NCBI GenBank assembly: GCA_012295275.1
Contig: CM022676.1
Location: 14,914,825 to 14,978,824, forward strand
Source of the DNA: Chrysomallon squamiferum
Taxonomy: Eukaryota > Mollusca > Gastropoda > Neomphalida > Peltospiridae
DNA length: 64,000 nucleotides
Direction: 5' to 3'
Position numbers and translations under genes: made by a program. Under the pieces are notes generated by a model, which saw only the letters and a list, made by a program, of their open reading frames with translations, was not told the origin of the DNA and did not search any database. Of the stretch, positions 1-17,414 are shown piece by piece (the stretch's first letter is position 1; each line of letters starts with the position of its first letter).

Positions 1-39
1 GAAGAACAATAACAACAACAATAACAATAATGAGAACAA

Positions 40-70
<31 letters not shown>

Positions 71-195
71 TCTTGCTATTATTATTATTATATTATTATT
101 ATATTTCCTAATTTCGTGTCTCAATTAAATAAACAAGCAGATAAACATCGTTTCCTCTAATATGGATAATTCATACGGAAAGTGAGAATGATTTA

Positions 196-222
196 TGACG
201 TAATAATTTTCTCTTGACGTCA
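196..222 (+). promoter_or_regulatory. Paired CRE-like sites, promoter of receptor copy 1
   Basis: TGACGTAA lies at 196-203 and the perfect CRE palindrome TGACGTCA at 215-222, just upstream of a TTTTTAAAG stretch and of the first putative 5' exon. The same pair with the same 19-bp offset precedes copies 2 and 3. TGACGTCA is the known CREB/ATF/bZIP binding site. That it is the promoter is inferred from position and conservation. Confidence 0.6.
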
Positions 223-239
223 CTCGGATACTTTTTAAA

Positions 240-613
240 GTAGCCTTCAAATGTCTTTTGAACTGGTAAGTGTTTTATTATTTTTTTTATTTTATTATTT
301 AAAGCTGGAAATAAAAAATGAAAATACACAAATAAACAAACAAACAAATAAATAAATAAATACGAACTTAGGCTGAGACGCTAGTGAACAATAGTGTGTC
401 AGGAAAGCTGCGATCTAATATCGTTATCTTAAAAATTTCTATGCATTTATTATTTTTACTTATAATAAGAATCAATGTGTAAATACATTAAGGGCTGTCT
501 TTATCAAACAAGCCTAACTTATAATAAAGCAGAAAACCAAGTTACTGAAAACTGTTTACTTTTTATAACTGTTAATTTACAGGTCGCGGTGATTTTGTAG
601 AAACATATACACA
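240..613 (+). other. Putative non-coding 5' exons of receptor copy 1
   Basis: Exon U1 ends at 265 (AACTG|gtaag); its 5' end is not visible. Exon U2 is 583-613, 31 nt, bounded by tttacag and gtaagta, and splices on to 1317. Both sites recur in copies 2 and 3. If spliced as predicted, U1+U2 hold a short upstream ORF of 10 codons starting at ATG 251 and stopping within U2. Transcript evidence is lacking. Confidence 0.5.
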
Positions 614-1332
614 GTAAGTATATTTTATACAACAATTAATTTATACAACAATATATAGTACAACAATTAATTTAATTAACTGTTTTATTTCTCATTTCAC
701 CACTCTCAACATTAGTAAACTAATGTTTATTCATTTCGTTGTCGCCTAGGTATCAAAACAAAATAATTCTTATAATAACAGCAAATTATTACCTAGAGTT
801 CAAAAGGGAAACCGTTTTAAAAACAGTACTGTAAGATCTAACCGAGCAAAATACTAAAACATTTAACGATAAACAACATGTCTTAAAGCAAACATGATAT
901 TGAAAAACGTTGTTTTCGAAAATGAATAACAAATTTGTCCGCCATTTTACTGTAAAACGAAACATGATAAATTCTGTATACAGACATTATCAACAATGTT
1001 GCAACACCCCTGATATGGAACTTACCCATCTGAACTATTATTATTATTATTATTATTATTATTTTCATCATCGTTGTCCTTCGTCGTCATCATCATTGTT
1101 GTTGTCGCTGTTGTTGTTGTTGTTATAAATTGATAATACCAATAGAAATATCTATGTATTTCTTATTTTACTTTTAGTATTAAGTTACTATTGTTATATT
1201 TTATTAAGCTATTATTGTATACATAGACAAACGTACATATTATATACAGTCATGTAAGAACACAGATATACTATTGCATTTTATGTTGTACATATTCATG
1301 TTTTTGATCTTTCCAGGACCTGTTTTACAACA

Positions 1333-1615
1333 ATGTCATTTATAATATACTTTACTATAACGTTCAGCATTGTAACGCGTTGCGGTAAGTACATATTATA
1401 TATCAGTATAAGTATATAGAGACTGATCTGTGATAAATGAACGCAGCAGTGTATTTAGAAATGATCATGTTCATGAGTTTCTATCTTGAACGTGAAATTT
1501 TCAGACTTCGCTGACGAGATTCGAAACTACAACATGTGATGACCCGATTCCTCAACACAAGTTATAATATCGTTCAATCAAAATGTTTATCTTTTTTCTT
1601 TTGCAGAGGTGTGTC

Positions 1616-1685
<70 letters not shown>

Positions 1686-2548
1686 TAATACCAATGCCAT
1701 ATTAAATATATCAATTCACAAGACAGGAGTTTTGTTATATTTCTATTCGTTGGTTTCAGTTTGCAAGAACTGGGCGTTGGGTAAACCTGCTACACAGTCT
1801 TCCACTTACAAAGAAGGCTACGCGTACTGGGCAGTGGATGGCGTTAACTCAACCGATTACAATTCTGAATATCGCTGCACGCAGACTATAGACCACGACT
1901 GGTGGCCGTGGTGGCGTGTTGATTTACAGGAATCTGTCTTGGTGACAGCAGTGGGGATTCTGAACCGTGGAGACTGCTGTGGTAAGTAATGCACGACACG
2001 ATGAGATGATGCATTAGTGAAACACGCTCACATTTTTGACTTTATCATTGGTCCACACATGACGTATTTGTTTAGCAGTGACAGCAATTAACATACTATT
2101 ATGATAATTTATCCAGTACTTACAATTTCTAGAAACATTTTCATGTTTCCTTTCCTTTGTAAGTTTTCTTGCTATTATTATTGTTATTATAATTTTCATC
2201 ATTTATATATATATATATATTTGTTGATTTATTTACTGATTTATTTTTTCTAGGTGAAAGACTTCGTCGTTTTAGTATTCTGATAGAGACAAAAGTAAAT
2301 GATATTTTCCGAAGAAAGTGCCTGAGTCGCCACAAACCACTTCCTGAAGGAGTTTATACTTTGCTGACGTGCAAGACAGGTTACAAAGGTAGATACGTGA
2401 AAATTTTGAAGCACATAGAATATCTGAGTTTGTGTGAAGTGTCGGTGATGGGATACAAATCGGGTAAGTTGAATACACGAATTCTGGTTAGTGTTTCAAA
2501 AACTGATTTTCATTATCTTCTTTTCTGTCATTGTTATCTGTCTGTTAC

Positions 2549-2581
<33 letters not shown>

Positions 2582-5500
2582 TATACCTGTCCTCATTATT
2601 TTCTGCTACTATACTGTTAGTAGCATTTATTATCATAGCTGAGGAAAGTTTTGCCAACTTTGTCCAGTGGTGTAAGATTGCCAATCTCTTACCACAAGAC
2701 ATCATATTGAAGCTGCTGGTCATTCATGAGAAAGTTGATACTTCACGAGGCTCAATCTGTAAACTTGGACCGTGTACAATTGGTAAATCGTATTGGTTCA
2801 CTGAACCATTTAATTTATTGTCTGCTTCAGCTGATGGAAAATGCGGAAAGGATGACAGTTTTGCCTTTGAAACGTGTGCAGATAAAAGGATTATCTTAGT
2901 GGATGAATATAATATCTCTCGGAACACTGTTGAAAGGTATAAGAGTCTGTTGAGAGGAAATGATGTTGATCTTGATGTTAAAAGGAAATGATGTTGTCAT
3001 CAAGAAAACTCCTCTGATTACGTGTTCCATCGAGAGCCATCTTTGATCTTAATCAAGATGATGTTGAAGCTATTGAGAATATATTCGAGATTAAAGGTGA
3101 AGTTGATCACATGAACGCTTTTCTTGCAGATGCTAAACAGCCAAATCCAAAGACGTGGTGTGTTCTTAAGAAAGATATATGATGAGCATTAGACTGATCT
3201 AACAGATCTTCAATTGGTTAACTACAAGATGACAATACCATTGTATTCGCATCCACAAACACCTCCTCAGAATCGCTAATCGGTTAACTTCCAGGTGGCT
3301 GTTATCCCTCTCTTTCTCCTTCGTCCGAATGAGATAATTTAGTCCTTTGTCTAGCTGATCTTCCTCTAGCAACTATGTTATGCTGCACGGGGTTAGTAGG
3401 ACCAGTAATCTGATTAGATCTAGGATTAAATGAACAGAGGAGATAGATTCCCCAGCGAGTTCGTTCTCTACAAACATAATAGTCATATCACAAGGATTAG
3501 AAGGAACAGAAGCAAATGCAAACTTTTTATCTATAACTTTTTTAGTATAATATTTACGAAACATTTTTTCGTGTGAATCATTTATTTCAGTTTTATTATA
3601 AAAATGATTATGTAAATAATGATTAGTTGGATAATTCATTTCCAAATGTTTTTTAACTCAATTTACTATTTGATTTTGAAATTGTTCTATTCCTTCATCA
3701 GTTAATGCTGGTCGAATATTTTGTAATTCTTCATCTATTTCATGTTTTGTATAATAATTTTTTTACAATATAATCTATTGATGGTGGTACATTATCTATT
3801 TTGTAATCATTTATTCTAAACGGTTACCTTCTGTAAAACGTTCATGTATTTTATCAAGTAAATTTATTATATATTCTTTAATTTTTGGTATATTATATTT
3901 AATATGGAGGAAAAAGTCATTAACATTTAAAATGTAAACTGTAAAGTATCATCACGAATCTGATATTTTTTCTCTTTTTTCTTTCTCTCAGTTGATGGTG
4001 GATGGGGAACTTGGACGGTTTATAGAGAAGGAAAGTGTGATGTTTCGTGTGGAGCGGGGAAGAGAGTATTCGTGTACAAACGATACTGTAATCGGCCGAA
4101 GCCGCTTTATGGAGGAAAAACATGTCCAGGCACCGAAGGGATGATGAAAATTAAAACATGTGATGCAGCCATTTTGTGTCCTAGTACGTTAAGAGTATAT
4201 CATTAGATTATCATTCTCAGGATAGCCTTTCTCTCCTTTCTAGTTCATTTCTGTCTTTGTTCTTTTTTTCGTCTTCTTCTTCGCATCTACTGCGCTTTCC
4301 GTTTTGTGTGTATACGGTTTCTGCATCCATGTTTGTATGTTTATATAAATGTATGTGTAAATATATATATATATATAATTTAAGTATGTGTAGTATTTCT
4401 GTAACAGGAACAATTTACTTTACAGTTGATGGAGCTTGGGGATCTTGGAAAACTGCACTAAACGGTTCATGTGATGTCACGTGCAAAACTGGTACGAAGA
4501 AAATGATGTATACAAGAAAGTGTGATAACCCTAAACCTGAGAATGGTGGAAGGACGTGTTCGGGTGACATTGTCAAATTTGAAACTCGGGAATGCGACAC
4601 CGGCGTTGGATGTCCAGGTAAGTTCTAACGAACACGTGATTACCTGATAATCCTTTTGCTTTCACATTTTCTTCTCATCCTTACTTTCTGTGTTTTTTTT
4701 ATTTTCTTATGTACTGTAATTTTTCCTACTATTGTCCTATCCTTTCATTCACTTATTCCCTGTTGTTGTTTTTTCTACTCTTTACTTCTGCACCTTTCTT
4801 CCTGTGTTTCTAACTCCTATCTCCTATCATTCTCCAGGTTGTCTCACGTATCATTTAATCCTCTTTCCTGTATGTTCTTCTGTTTATCTATTTCTCTTTT
4901 CCTCTATATCTCTAACATATTTTCCAAGTCATATCCCGTCCTTTCACTGTCTGGTTTCCTCGTTATTTCTGTTTTTCATTTTTTTTTTTTTTTTTCCATG
5001 TTTATGTAATGCATTAATCCTGCTTATTTTATATTTTTCCTTCCTTATCTCCAGGTTTTTCTTTGTTCCCATTATCCTTTGCCTATTTCATTCTTTCTTT
5101 CAACCATTTCCACCTATTTATCTCCTGTCTCCTCCTGATCCGCAGTCGCTTCTCTTCATTATCTCTTCTCTTTTTCTTTCTTTCTCTTTTTTTTTTTTTT
5201 TCACGTTATCTCCTCTGTTTCGTCCTCCTCATCTCCTCTAGCTCACGAGTTTTTTCCTCTTTATTTCCCTTTCTTCTGTCCTTTTAATTCTTATATTTTT
5301 TCCTCTCCTCTCCGTACCTTCTGTCATTTTTCTAACTTATCTTCTTGAATGTGTGTGAGTGTGTCGTTGTGTGTGTGTGTGTGTGTCGTTGCGTGTGTGT
5401 GACGTTGTGTGTGTCTTTTTTCTCTTTCCTGTACATTCCCTGTTTACAGCTCTCCTCTCTCCTACGTATCTCCTGACTCTTCCGTTCTTTATCTCTGTAT

Positions 5501-7354
5501 CTCCTGTGATTTCTCCTCTTTTCCTCTTCTGTTTTTTCTCTTCGTCTGCTATGCTTTCTCTACTTTATCTTCTGCAGTTTTTCCTTCTTATTTCATGATT
5601 TGTTTCCTAATTACTCCCCTGTTTCCTACCATGTTCTGTGTTTCTTCCTCATCTCCTTTAAATTTTCATCCGTTTTTCCTCTTTTCTTGCTTGTCTCCTA
5701 TCCTCACTCTTTCTGATGTCCTCACTTTCTTCCTATTTATCTCCTTTTTTCCTCTTCTGCCCTCCCTTTTTCTCATTTTCTTCTGTAATTCCTCCTCTTT
5801 TTCTGCTGTCTTTTCTCGTCCTTATCTCTCTTCGTTTTTCTACATTATCTCCAGTAATTACGTTTTCGTCTAGTTGATGGAGGATGGAATTCTTGGACAT
5901 TATATTTTAATGAATCGTGCAGCTCAACGTGTATTGGTGGAATTGAGAAATATATACACAAACGTGCCTGTGTCAACCCAAAGCCACAACACGGTGGAAA
6001 ACAGTGTCATGGCAACGATACCAGAACTGAAACTAACACATGCAACACTGGAGTCAAATGTCCTGGTACTGTCATTATAGTTAATATTATCATTATTGTG
6101 ATGATGAACATAATCTCGTGTTCACCGACATTTCGCTATTATTACCCGGACTAAGAATATATCAGTAATCAAAGCGCTGAAAAAAACATAGATTTAGTTA
6201 TCCATGAAAATATAAAAGCAAATAAAGTAACAGATCGAATATAATGTATAAAACAAAATGGAGAAACCATTTCTTTCTGTTTTCAACTACTTTCCAGTTG
6301 ATGGTGGGTGGACCTCCTGGATGAAAAGTAAACAAGGTGTTTGCAGTGTATCCTGTGGTGGGTATGGGTGGATACAGTTGTGGCAGTCTCGAGATTGCAC
6401 TAACCCGTCTCCAGTGTTTGGTGGAATTCTCTGTCAAGGCAGACCCAGGAGAACTGTCACAAAACCATGTTACAAGGACTGCCCAAGTATTATCATTATC
6501 ATCATCTTCACATAATAATGTGTTATTGTATTGTTATTGTTTCGTCTGCCTCTGTGGATATTTTTCTTATGATTTTAGTCGTTATTTATTTATTTATTCA
6601 TTCATTCATTCATTCATTTATTGATCTATTTATTTATTTATTCATTTATTTATCGATATATTTATTCATTTATTTGTTTGTTTGTTTGTTTTAGTTCAGG
6701 GAACGTGGTCAACGTGGAAAAACGAAAATACTGGTGTATGTGACGAGTTTTGTAAAAGACTCGTGCGTCTGTGCAGAGACTGCCTCAATCCTACAAACAT
6801 CACTGACCTGGAAGTAGTCTGTCCTGGTGGAAACGTCACCAACGTCACACAGACGTGTAACTGGGGTTTGTGTGGTACGTACTGTTTACAATAATAACAT
6901 CAGTGCAGACTATTTGACTATACCTTTTAACATTATTATCAATTGATCTTAATATTTTTTATTGTTATTATTATTGTTATTGTTATTACTACTACTACCA
7001 ATACTACTGTTATTATTATCATTAATATTAGTAGTAGTAATAGTAGTAGAAGTAGCAGTAGGAGTAGTGGTAGTAGTAGTACCAGTACTTGAATTACATT
7101 GATTGTGGTTTCTCTATTATACATGAGAAGTAAATTCGGACTGCTATCACACATCAGAAATAAAAGTATATTATGAAGTCATGATTCTACAAATTAACAA
7201 AACGAAAACAGTTACACTTTTCTATTTCAGCTCTGCTGCTTGGTCAGGCAGGTTTGGATCAGGAAACTACAGCAATTGTGTCAGTGCTGGCCGTTCTCAT
7301 TGTTGTCATTCCTCTAGTCTACATAATTTGCTGTGTGAGGTGATCTATCTTGTT

Positions 7355-7421
<67 letters not shown>

Positions 7422-7927
7422 GAAGAACATTAACGTGCTAATTAGAGGAAGTTTTTGTGTATCACGTGTACGACAGGCACGTTCTCTGTGTCTCTGTATG
7501 TCTCTATATATTTCCCTCGTTCACTTTCTCTACATCACTTTTTTATATTAATCTCTATTACTATTGTTATTATTATTATTATTATGATTACTATTGTTAT
7601 TATTATTATTATTATGATTATTATTATTATTATTATTATTATTATTTTATTATTTAATTATGTGCTACTATTTTATAATACATTTTGTGAGTTTTTATTT
7701 ATTTATTTGTTTGTTTGTTTATTTGTGAAATAAGGAAAGTAAGGTCACCGAAAACTAAGATGAGTCAGAATAAGAAGAAACGACTGAGTAAAGTTTTCGT
7801 TACAGAAAAGAATCCTGAACAAGACTCTAAAGATAAAATAATTAATAAGAGTGCTTCCCTGAATGAAGAACTAGAGGTTACATTCATACCAACTGATAAC
7901 CCTGCATTCTCTGAACAAGACATTTAA
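1333..7927 (+). CDS. Receptor copy 1: F-type lectin domain, five TSP1 repeats, transmembrane
   Basis: Coding exons are 1333-1384, 1760-1981, 2254-2463, 3992-4183, 4426-4617, 5874-6065, 6298-6486, 6695-6874, 7231-7339 and 7735-7927, all with GT..AG borders, giving 1731 nt and 576 residues without a stop. Residues 1-17 are a signal peptide. Residues 18-161 are an F-type lectin/FTP domain with WWPWW and the fucose-pocket signature RGDCCGER, which is split by an intron. Residues 162-476 are five TSP1 repeats, each with a WxxW C-mannosylation motif; repeats 1-4 also have CxxS/TC O-fucosylation motifs. Residues 490-511 are a transmembrane helix, and the basic tail ends near NPAF. Introns before the helix are phase 1, the signature of exon shuffling. 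A type I surface protein that binds fucosylated glycans is inferred from the domains. The intron between FTP and repeat 1 holds a viral insertion. Exon 1 carries only the signal peptide, so its start is the least certain part. Confidence 0.9.
1616..1682 (+). repeat. (GA)n microsatellite upstream of lectin exon, copy 1
   Basis: About 33 GA units lie roughly 77 bp upstream of the first lectin exon. The same tract is about 110 bp in copy 2 and about 216 bp in copy 3, so it is expanding or contracting quickly. Confidence 0.9.
2640..3184 (+). pseudogene. Endogenous parvovirus-like NS1 (SF3 helicase) fragment
   Basis: A + frame from 2640 to 2991 resembles the superfamily 3 helicase core of parvovirus/densovirus NS1. 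A degenerate Walker A (GPxxxGKS form) lies at 2767-2790 and an acidic Walker B (hydrophobic-DE) at 2887-2910, with helicase-like sequence after it. The frame breaks near 2985; similarity continues in another frame to about 3040, is broken again, and a last open stretch ends at a TGA near 3182. The N-terminal nuclease domain is absent. It is therefore a truncated, non-functional viral fossil in a host intron. Parvoviridae is the best fit by motif order; other SF3 viruses or Rep-like elements are less likely. Confidence 0.7.
2643..3906. mobile_element. About 1.26-kb insertion in an intron of copy 1, partly viral
   Basis: The intron between the second lectin exon and TSP1 repeat 1 is about 1.53 kb in copy 1 and about 0.27 kb in copies 2 and 3. 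Homology with the other copies stops after 'atagctg' near 2642 and resumes at 'ggaaaaagtcatt' near 3906. GAGGAAA occurs at both edges and could be a short target duplication or microhomology. About 17 bp present in copies 2 and 3 is missing. The left part resembles parvovirus NS1 on the + strand. The right part holds AT-rich minus-strand coding-like sequence. Confidence 0.7.
3373..3900 (-). pseudogene. AT-rich minus-strand coding relic inside the insertion
   Basis: A 90-codon open frame on the minus strand (3373-3645) continues upstream to about 3900 in fragments broken by stops, with an amino-acid composition unlike the simple repeats nearby. I do not recognise a domain. It lies tail-to-tail with the NS1-like fragment, the arrangement of ambisense densoviruses, so a decayed capsid gene is possible. 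An unrelated element is equally possible. Confidence 0.3.
4640..5873 (+). repeat. Pyrimidine-rich degenerate tandem repeat filling the TSP1-2/3 intron, copy 1
   Basis: Almost the whole intron is C/T-rich on the + strand and made of loosely repeated phrases such as TTATCTCCT, TCCTCTTCT and TCTCCAG. A (GT)n stretch lies at 5352-5414. Many CTCCAG or TGCAG phrases resemble 3' splice sites. Copies 2 and 3 have shorter versions. Confidence 0.7.
6575..6692 (+). repeat. (ATTT)n/(ATTC)n/(GTTT)n tract abutting TSP1-5 exon, copy 1
   Basis: Tetranucleotide repeats run into the acceptor of the fifth TSP1 exon and form its pyrimidine tract. The arrangement is the same at 16054-16169 and, shorter, at 25978-26058. 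Confidence 0.8.
7349..7417 (+). repeat. (CT)n microsatellite after transmembrane exon, copy 1
   Basis: About 34 CT units start 10 bp after the 5' splice site of the transmembrane exon. The transcript strand is pyrimidine here and purine in the (GA)n tract near 1616, so the two are complementary within one pre-mRNA. Confidence 0.9.
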
Positions 7928-7929
7928 AC

Positions 7930-8700
7930 AGTTCATATGAAGAGAAAGGACTCAGACAATATTTGATATTCACTTACATCAGAATTAAGTCCACGAATAA
8001 GTCCACTTTATCATTATATACACACGCTACATATACTTTTATTATATCTTCTATGATGCGATGGTATAAACTTACCAGACATATGTAGTTTTAACGTGAC
8101 TTCCATGATTAGTTACGTGAATGTAGATGACTTACATATATTTTGATGTGACTTGGATGAGGAATTCATACTACAGAACGTGCTTTACATATACTTTTAA
8201 TATGACTTCTCTGAAAAGGTAATACAAATGCACGTGACTTTCACATAATTGTTACATGAATTCTATGAAAATCTGATATAAACGCACGTGTTTTAAATAC
8301 GTTTATCTTCGGTGAGCGGTAAATACAGACCTACGTGACCTACACATATTTCAACGTGTTTTCTATGAGAAGACAAGTGCGCACACACACACGCACACGC
8401 ACACATATATGTAATTATATATACGCGTTACATGAAATCTACATGACTGACGTAGGATTTTACATTAATTACATTACATGTTAACACAAACGTAGGTGAC
8501 TTAAACTACTTATAACGTAAATTTAATAGAATGTTTGTTCAAATTTGCATGACATACATATATTTTTCAATATCATTACTATGAAAGATGAATGTAAATA
8601 TACCTGATTTAGATACACATTAATATTATATTTATCTCAAGTTAACACGATTTGTGTAAATTACATACATTTTTAAAATTACTTCTGTCAAAAAAAAAAA
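7930..8700 (+). repeat. Degenerate tandem repeat in the 3' flank of copy 1
   Basis: The sequence repeats a loose phrase of about 50-60 bp: ACGTGACTT, then CATATA, then a T-rich stretch, then CTATGA. The same block follows copies 2 (17415-18120) and 3 (27260-28030). It may be 3' UTR or intergenic; no AATAAA lies close to the stop codon, and the nearest convincing one is at about 10097. A poly-A run of about 20 ends it at 8690-8711. Confidence 0.6.
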
Positions 8701-8779
8701 AAAAAAAAAAAGTGTAACCTGAAATTATGTTTTACATTTCCTTGTCCAAAACAAAAGTGTATGTTATCAAAGTAGAACA

Positions 8780-10102
8780 AAGTGAATGTCATCTGCATGC
8801 ATGGTGTAATAACCTGTAAAGTGGATCATGTAAATTATGTTAATTATTATGCAAGTATGAACAGTGTACAGTCATTCAGAGATTCAAGCCATGGATGTCT
8901 TTAAAGTTGTAAGTCCACAAACAACTTCTGGCTGTAGGTTTAGTCTGCGCAAGGATTGTGCCCGGATGAACAAAGGAAATTTTGCTTAACCAGTGTTCAA
9001 ACTTCAGTTAGTGAAAAACATCTAAATGCTCCATTTTATGCATACTTATAAATCCAGTTACCGCCACCATCAGAATCATGCTTATTATTTTGGTAACTAT
9101 CGATGAAACTAAGTCCATAATAAAATCTTTCTATCAGCTGGCCGCACTAAGTGGTAGTTTGTCAATTTATTTGCCACGACTCTCTTTTCTGGTTCATCCC
9201 GATTCAGCAGGACTGCTTGTGTCTGGACTGGAGATGTTGTCTGGATCCAGATGACCAAGCGTAACTGGTTGCACACTTTGCATATTCTATGAGGGCTGCC
9301 TGTGTTGGCAGAATTTAGATGTACGGCCTCTGCTTGCAGGCAAAGAGGTCTGGTCTTGCTTCGTCCACACCAGTAGATTTGTCATACGTGAGTTCAACGA
9401 ATCCCTCCTGCTTCTCCAGGTCAACATTACTAATCGGTGTCGGATGCTTGCTGAGATTGGTAGTTGTTTCGGAAAGATCATGAAAGACGTTCCAACTCTG
9501 AGATATATCACATCCAGTGAATCCATGGAAGTGCGGGATCCCTGTAGCCTTGTCGGGCCCAATTGGTGAAACTACTTTGTGGACTGGAATTCATCGTGCC
9601 AGTTCTTGGCCAAAGGCAGTCCTCGTGTTCTGAAGAACCAGTTCCTATCAGGATGGCAGTACAGATATTGCTATGACTACAACACACGCGTCATTAATTT
9701 TAATTACAATGGACTTGCATCCCTGGCACGTACAACTATTCGTATTCTTCATGACAACATCGACACACAGCATCCAGAGACGTTCTTGCGTTGCTCTCGG
9801 CATTTTTTCTTATGTGATAATCACTGTAATATGTGCTATTCCTCTGTGTCCATTTTTCGATTTTGCCACGGACATCAGAATTGACTTTTCATACACCACG
9901 TCCACCACCTCGTACTTGGTACCATAGCATTCCACATTTTGGAATTCTACATTTGGACTTTCAAATGGCCAATGAGGAAGATTTGATTAGAAATCCGAGA
10001 AGAACAAATATTTTAAATATGTTGTTTGTATCATCTGTTGCACCATTCGTCTCAAAATTTGTTGTTATCAACCCCACTATTTGTTTGTATGCATAAAATA
10101 AA
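8780..10102. repeat. Unclassified repeat block downstream of copy 1
   Basis: This block recurs at 18160-19960 and 28080-29940, and in inverse at 30215-30540. It contains broken minus-strand reading frames (for example 9287-9562) that are alignable between copies but frameshifted, so it looks like a decayed gene or transposable element duplicated with the receptor unit. No known domain was recognised. AATAAA at 10097-10102, also present in copy 3 near 29930, might be the distal poly(A) signal of the receptor gene. Confidence 0.5.
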
Positions 10103-11040
<938 letters not shown>

Positions 11041-11042
11041 TA

Positions 11043-11476
11043 TGACGTAATCATTTTCTCTTGACGTCACTCCGATACTTTTTAAAGTAGCCTTCAAAAG
11101 TCTTTTGAACTGGTAAGCGTTTTATTATTTATTTATTTATTTATTTAATTAAAGCTGGAAATACAAAATGTAAATACAAAAATACACAAACAAACAAAAA
11201 AATAAATAAATAATAACTTAGGGTGAGATACCCGTGAACAATAGTGTGTCAGGAAAGCTGGATCTAATATAGTCATCTTAAAAATTTCTATGCACTTATT
11301 ATTTTTCCTTCTATAAGAATCAGTGTGTAAATATATTAGCCGCTGTCTTTATCAAACAAGCCTAACTTATAATAAAGCAGAAAACCAAATTACTGAAAAC
11401 TGTTTACACTTTTATAACGTTTGATTTATAATATCACATTTACAGGTCGCGGTGATTTTGTAGAAACATATACCCA
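11043..11476 (+). promoter_or_regulatory. Promoter and non-coding 5' exons of copy 2
   Basis: TGACGTAA is at 11043-11050 and TGACGTCA at 11062-11069, as in copy 1. Exon U1 ends at 11112 and exon U2 is 11446-11476. The ATG of the short upstream ORF seen in copies 1 and 3 is AAG here, so copy 2 lacks that uORF. Confidence 0.55.
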
Positions 11477-12211
11477 GTAAGTATATTTTACCTATATAGT
11501 ACAACAATTAATTTAATTAACTATTTTATTTCTCATTTCACCACTCTCAATATTAGTAAACTGATGTTTATTCATTTCGTTGTCGCCTAGGTATCAAAAC
11601 AAAATATTTCTAACATTAACAGCAAATTATTACCTAAAGTTCAAAATAGAAACCGTTGTAAGATCTAACCGAGCAAAATACTAAAACATGTAACGATAAA
11701 CAACATGTCTTAAAGCAAACATGATATTGACAAACGTTGTTTTTGAAAATGAATAACGAATTTGTCTGCCATTTTGCTGTAAAACGAAACATGATAAATT
11801 CTGTATACAGACATTATCAACAATAGGGCAACACCCCTGATATTTGTTTCGTTTATTTATGAAATTGGATCCAAACATAATGTTTAACAACGAACTTACC
11901 CATCTGAACTATTATTATTATTATTATTACTATTATTATTATTATTATAACTATTCTTATTATTATTATTATTACTATCATTATTATTATTATTTTCGTC
12001 GTCGTTCTTCGTCGTCATCATTATTATTGTTGTTGTTGTTGTTTTTATCTTATCTTTAGTATGAACTTACCATTGTTTTGTTTTACTACGCTATTGTTGT
12101 ATACATACACACACTTACATCTATACAGACATGTTTGAACAAAGAGGGATCATTGCATTTTACGTCGTACATATTTATGTTATTTATCTTTCTAGGTCCT
12201 GTTTTACTACC

Positions 12212-17410
<5,199 letters not shown>

Positions 17411-17414
17411 ACAG

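Noticed and set aside
1609-1740. Open frame of Arg-Glu repeats running into the lectin exon
   Set aside because: It is the translation of the (GA)n tract in the intron. The splice acceptor ttggtttcag at 1750-1759 and the phase match with the signal-peptide exon define the real exon.
4656-5873. Long Phe/Ser/Leu-rich open frames
   Set aside because: They are translations of the pyrimidine-rich intron repeat, open in several frames because TAA, TAG and TGA are rare in C/T-rich sequence.
5874-6080. Frame starting MMEDG over TSP1-3
   Set aside because: It is the wrong frame. The phase-1 frame from 5874 encodes a complete TSP1 repeat with all expected cysteines.
9579-10096. Overlapping plus-strand frames after copy 1
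   Set aside because: They are short, begin and end at different places in the three duplicated blocks and change frame between them, so no common protein is supported.
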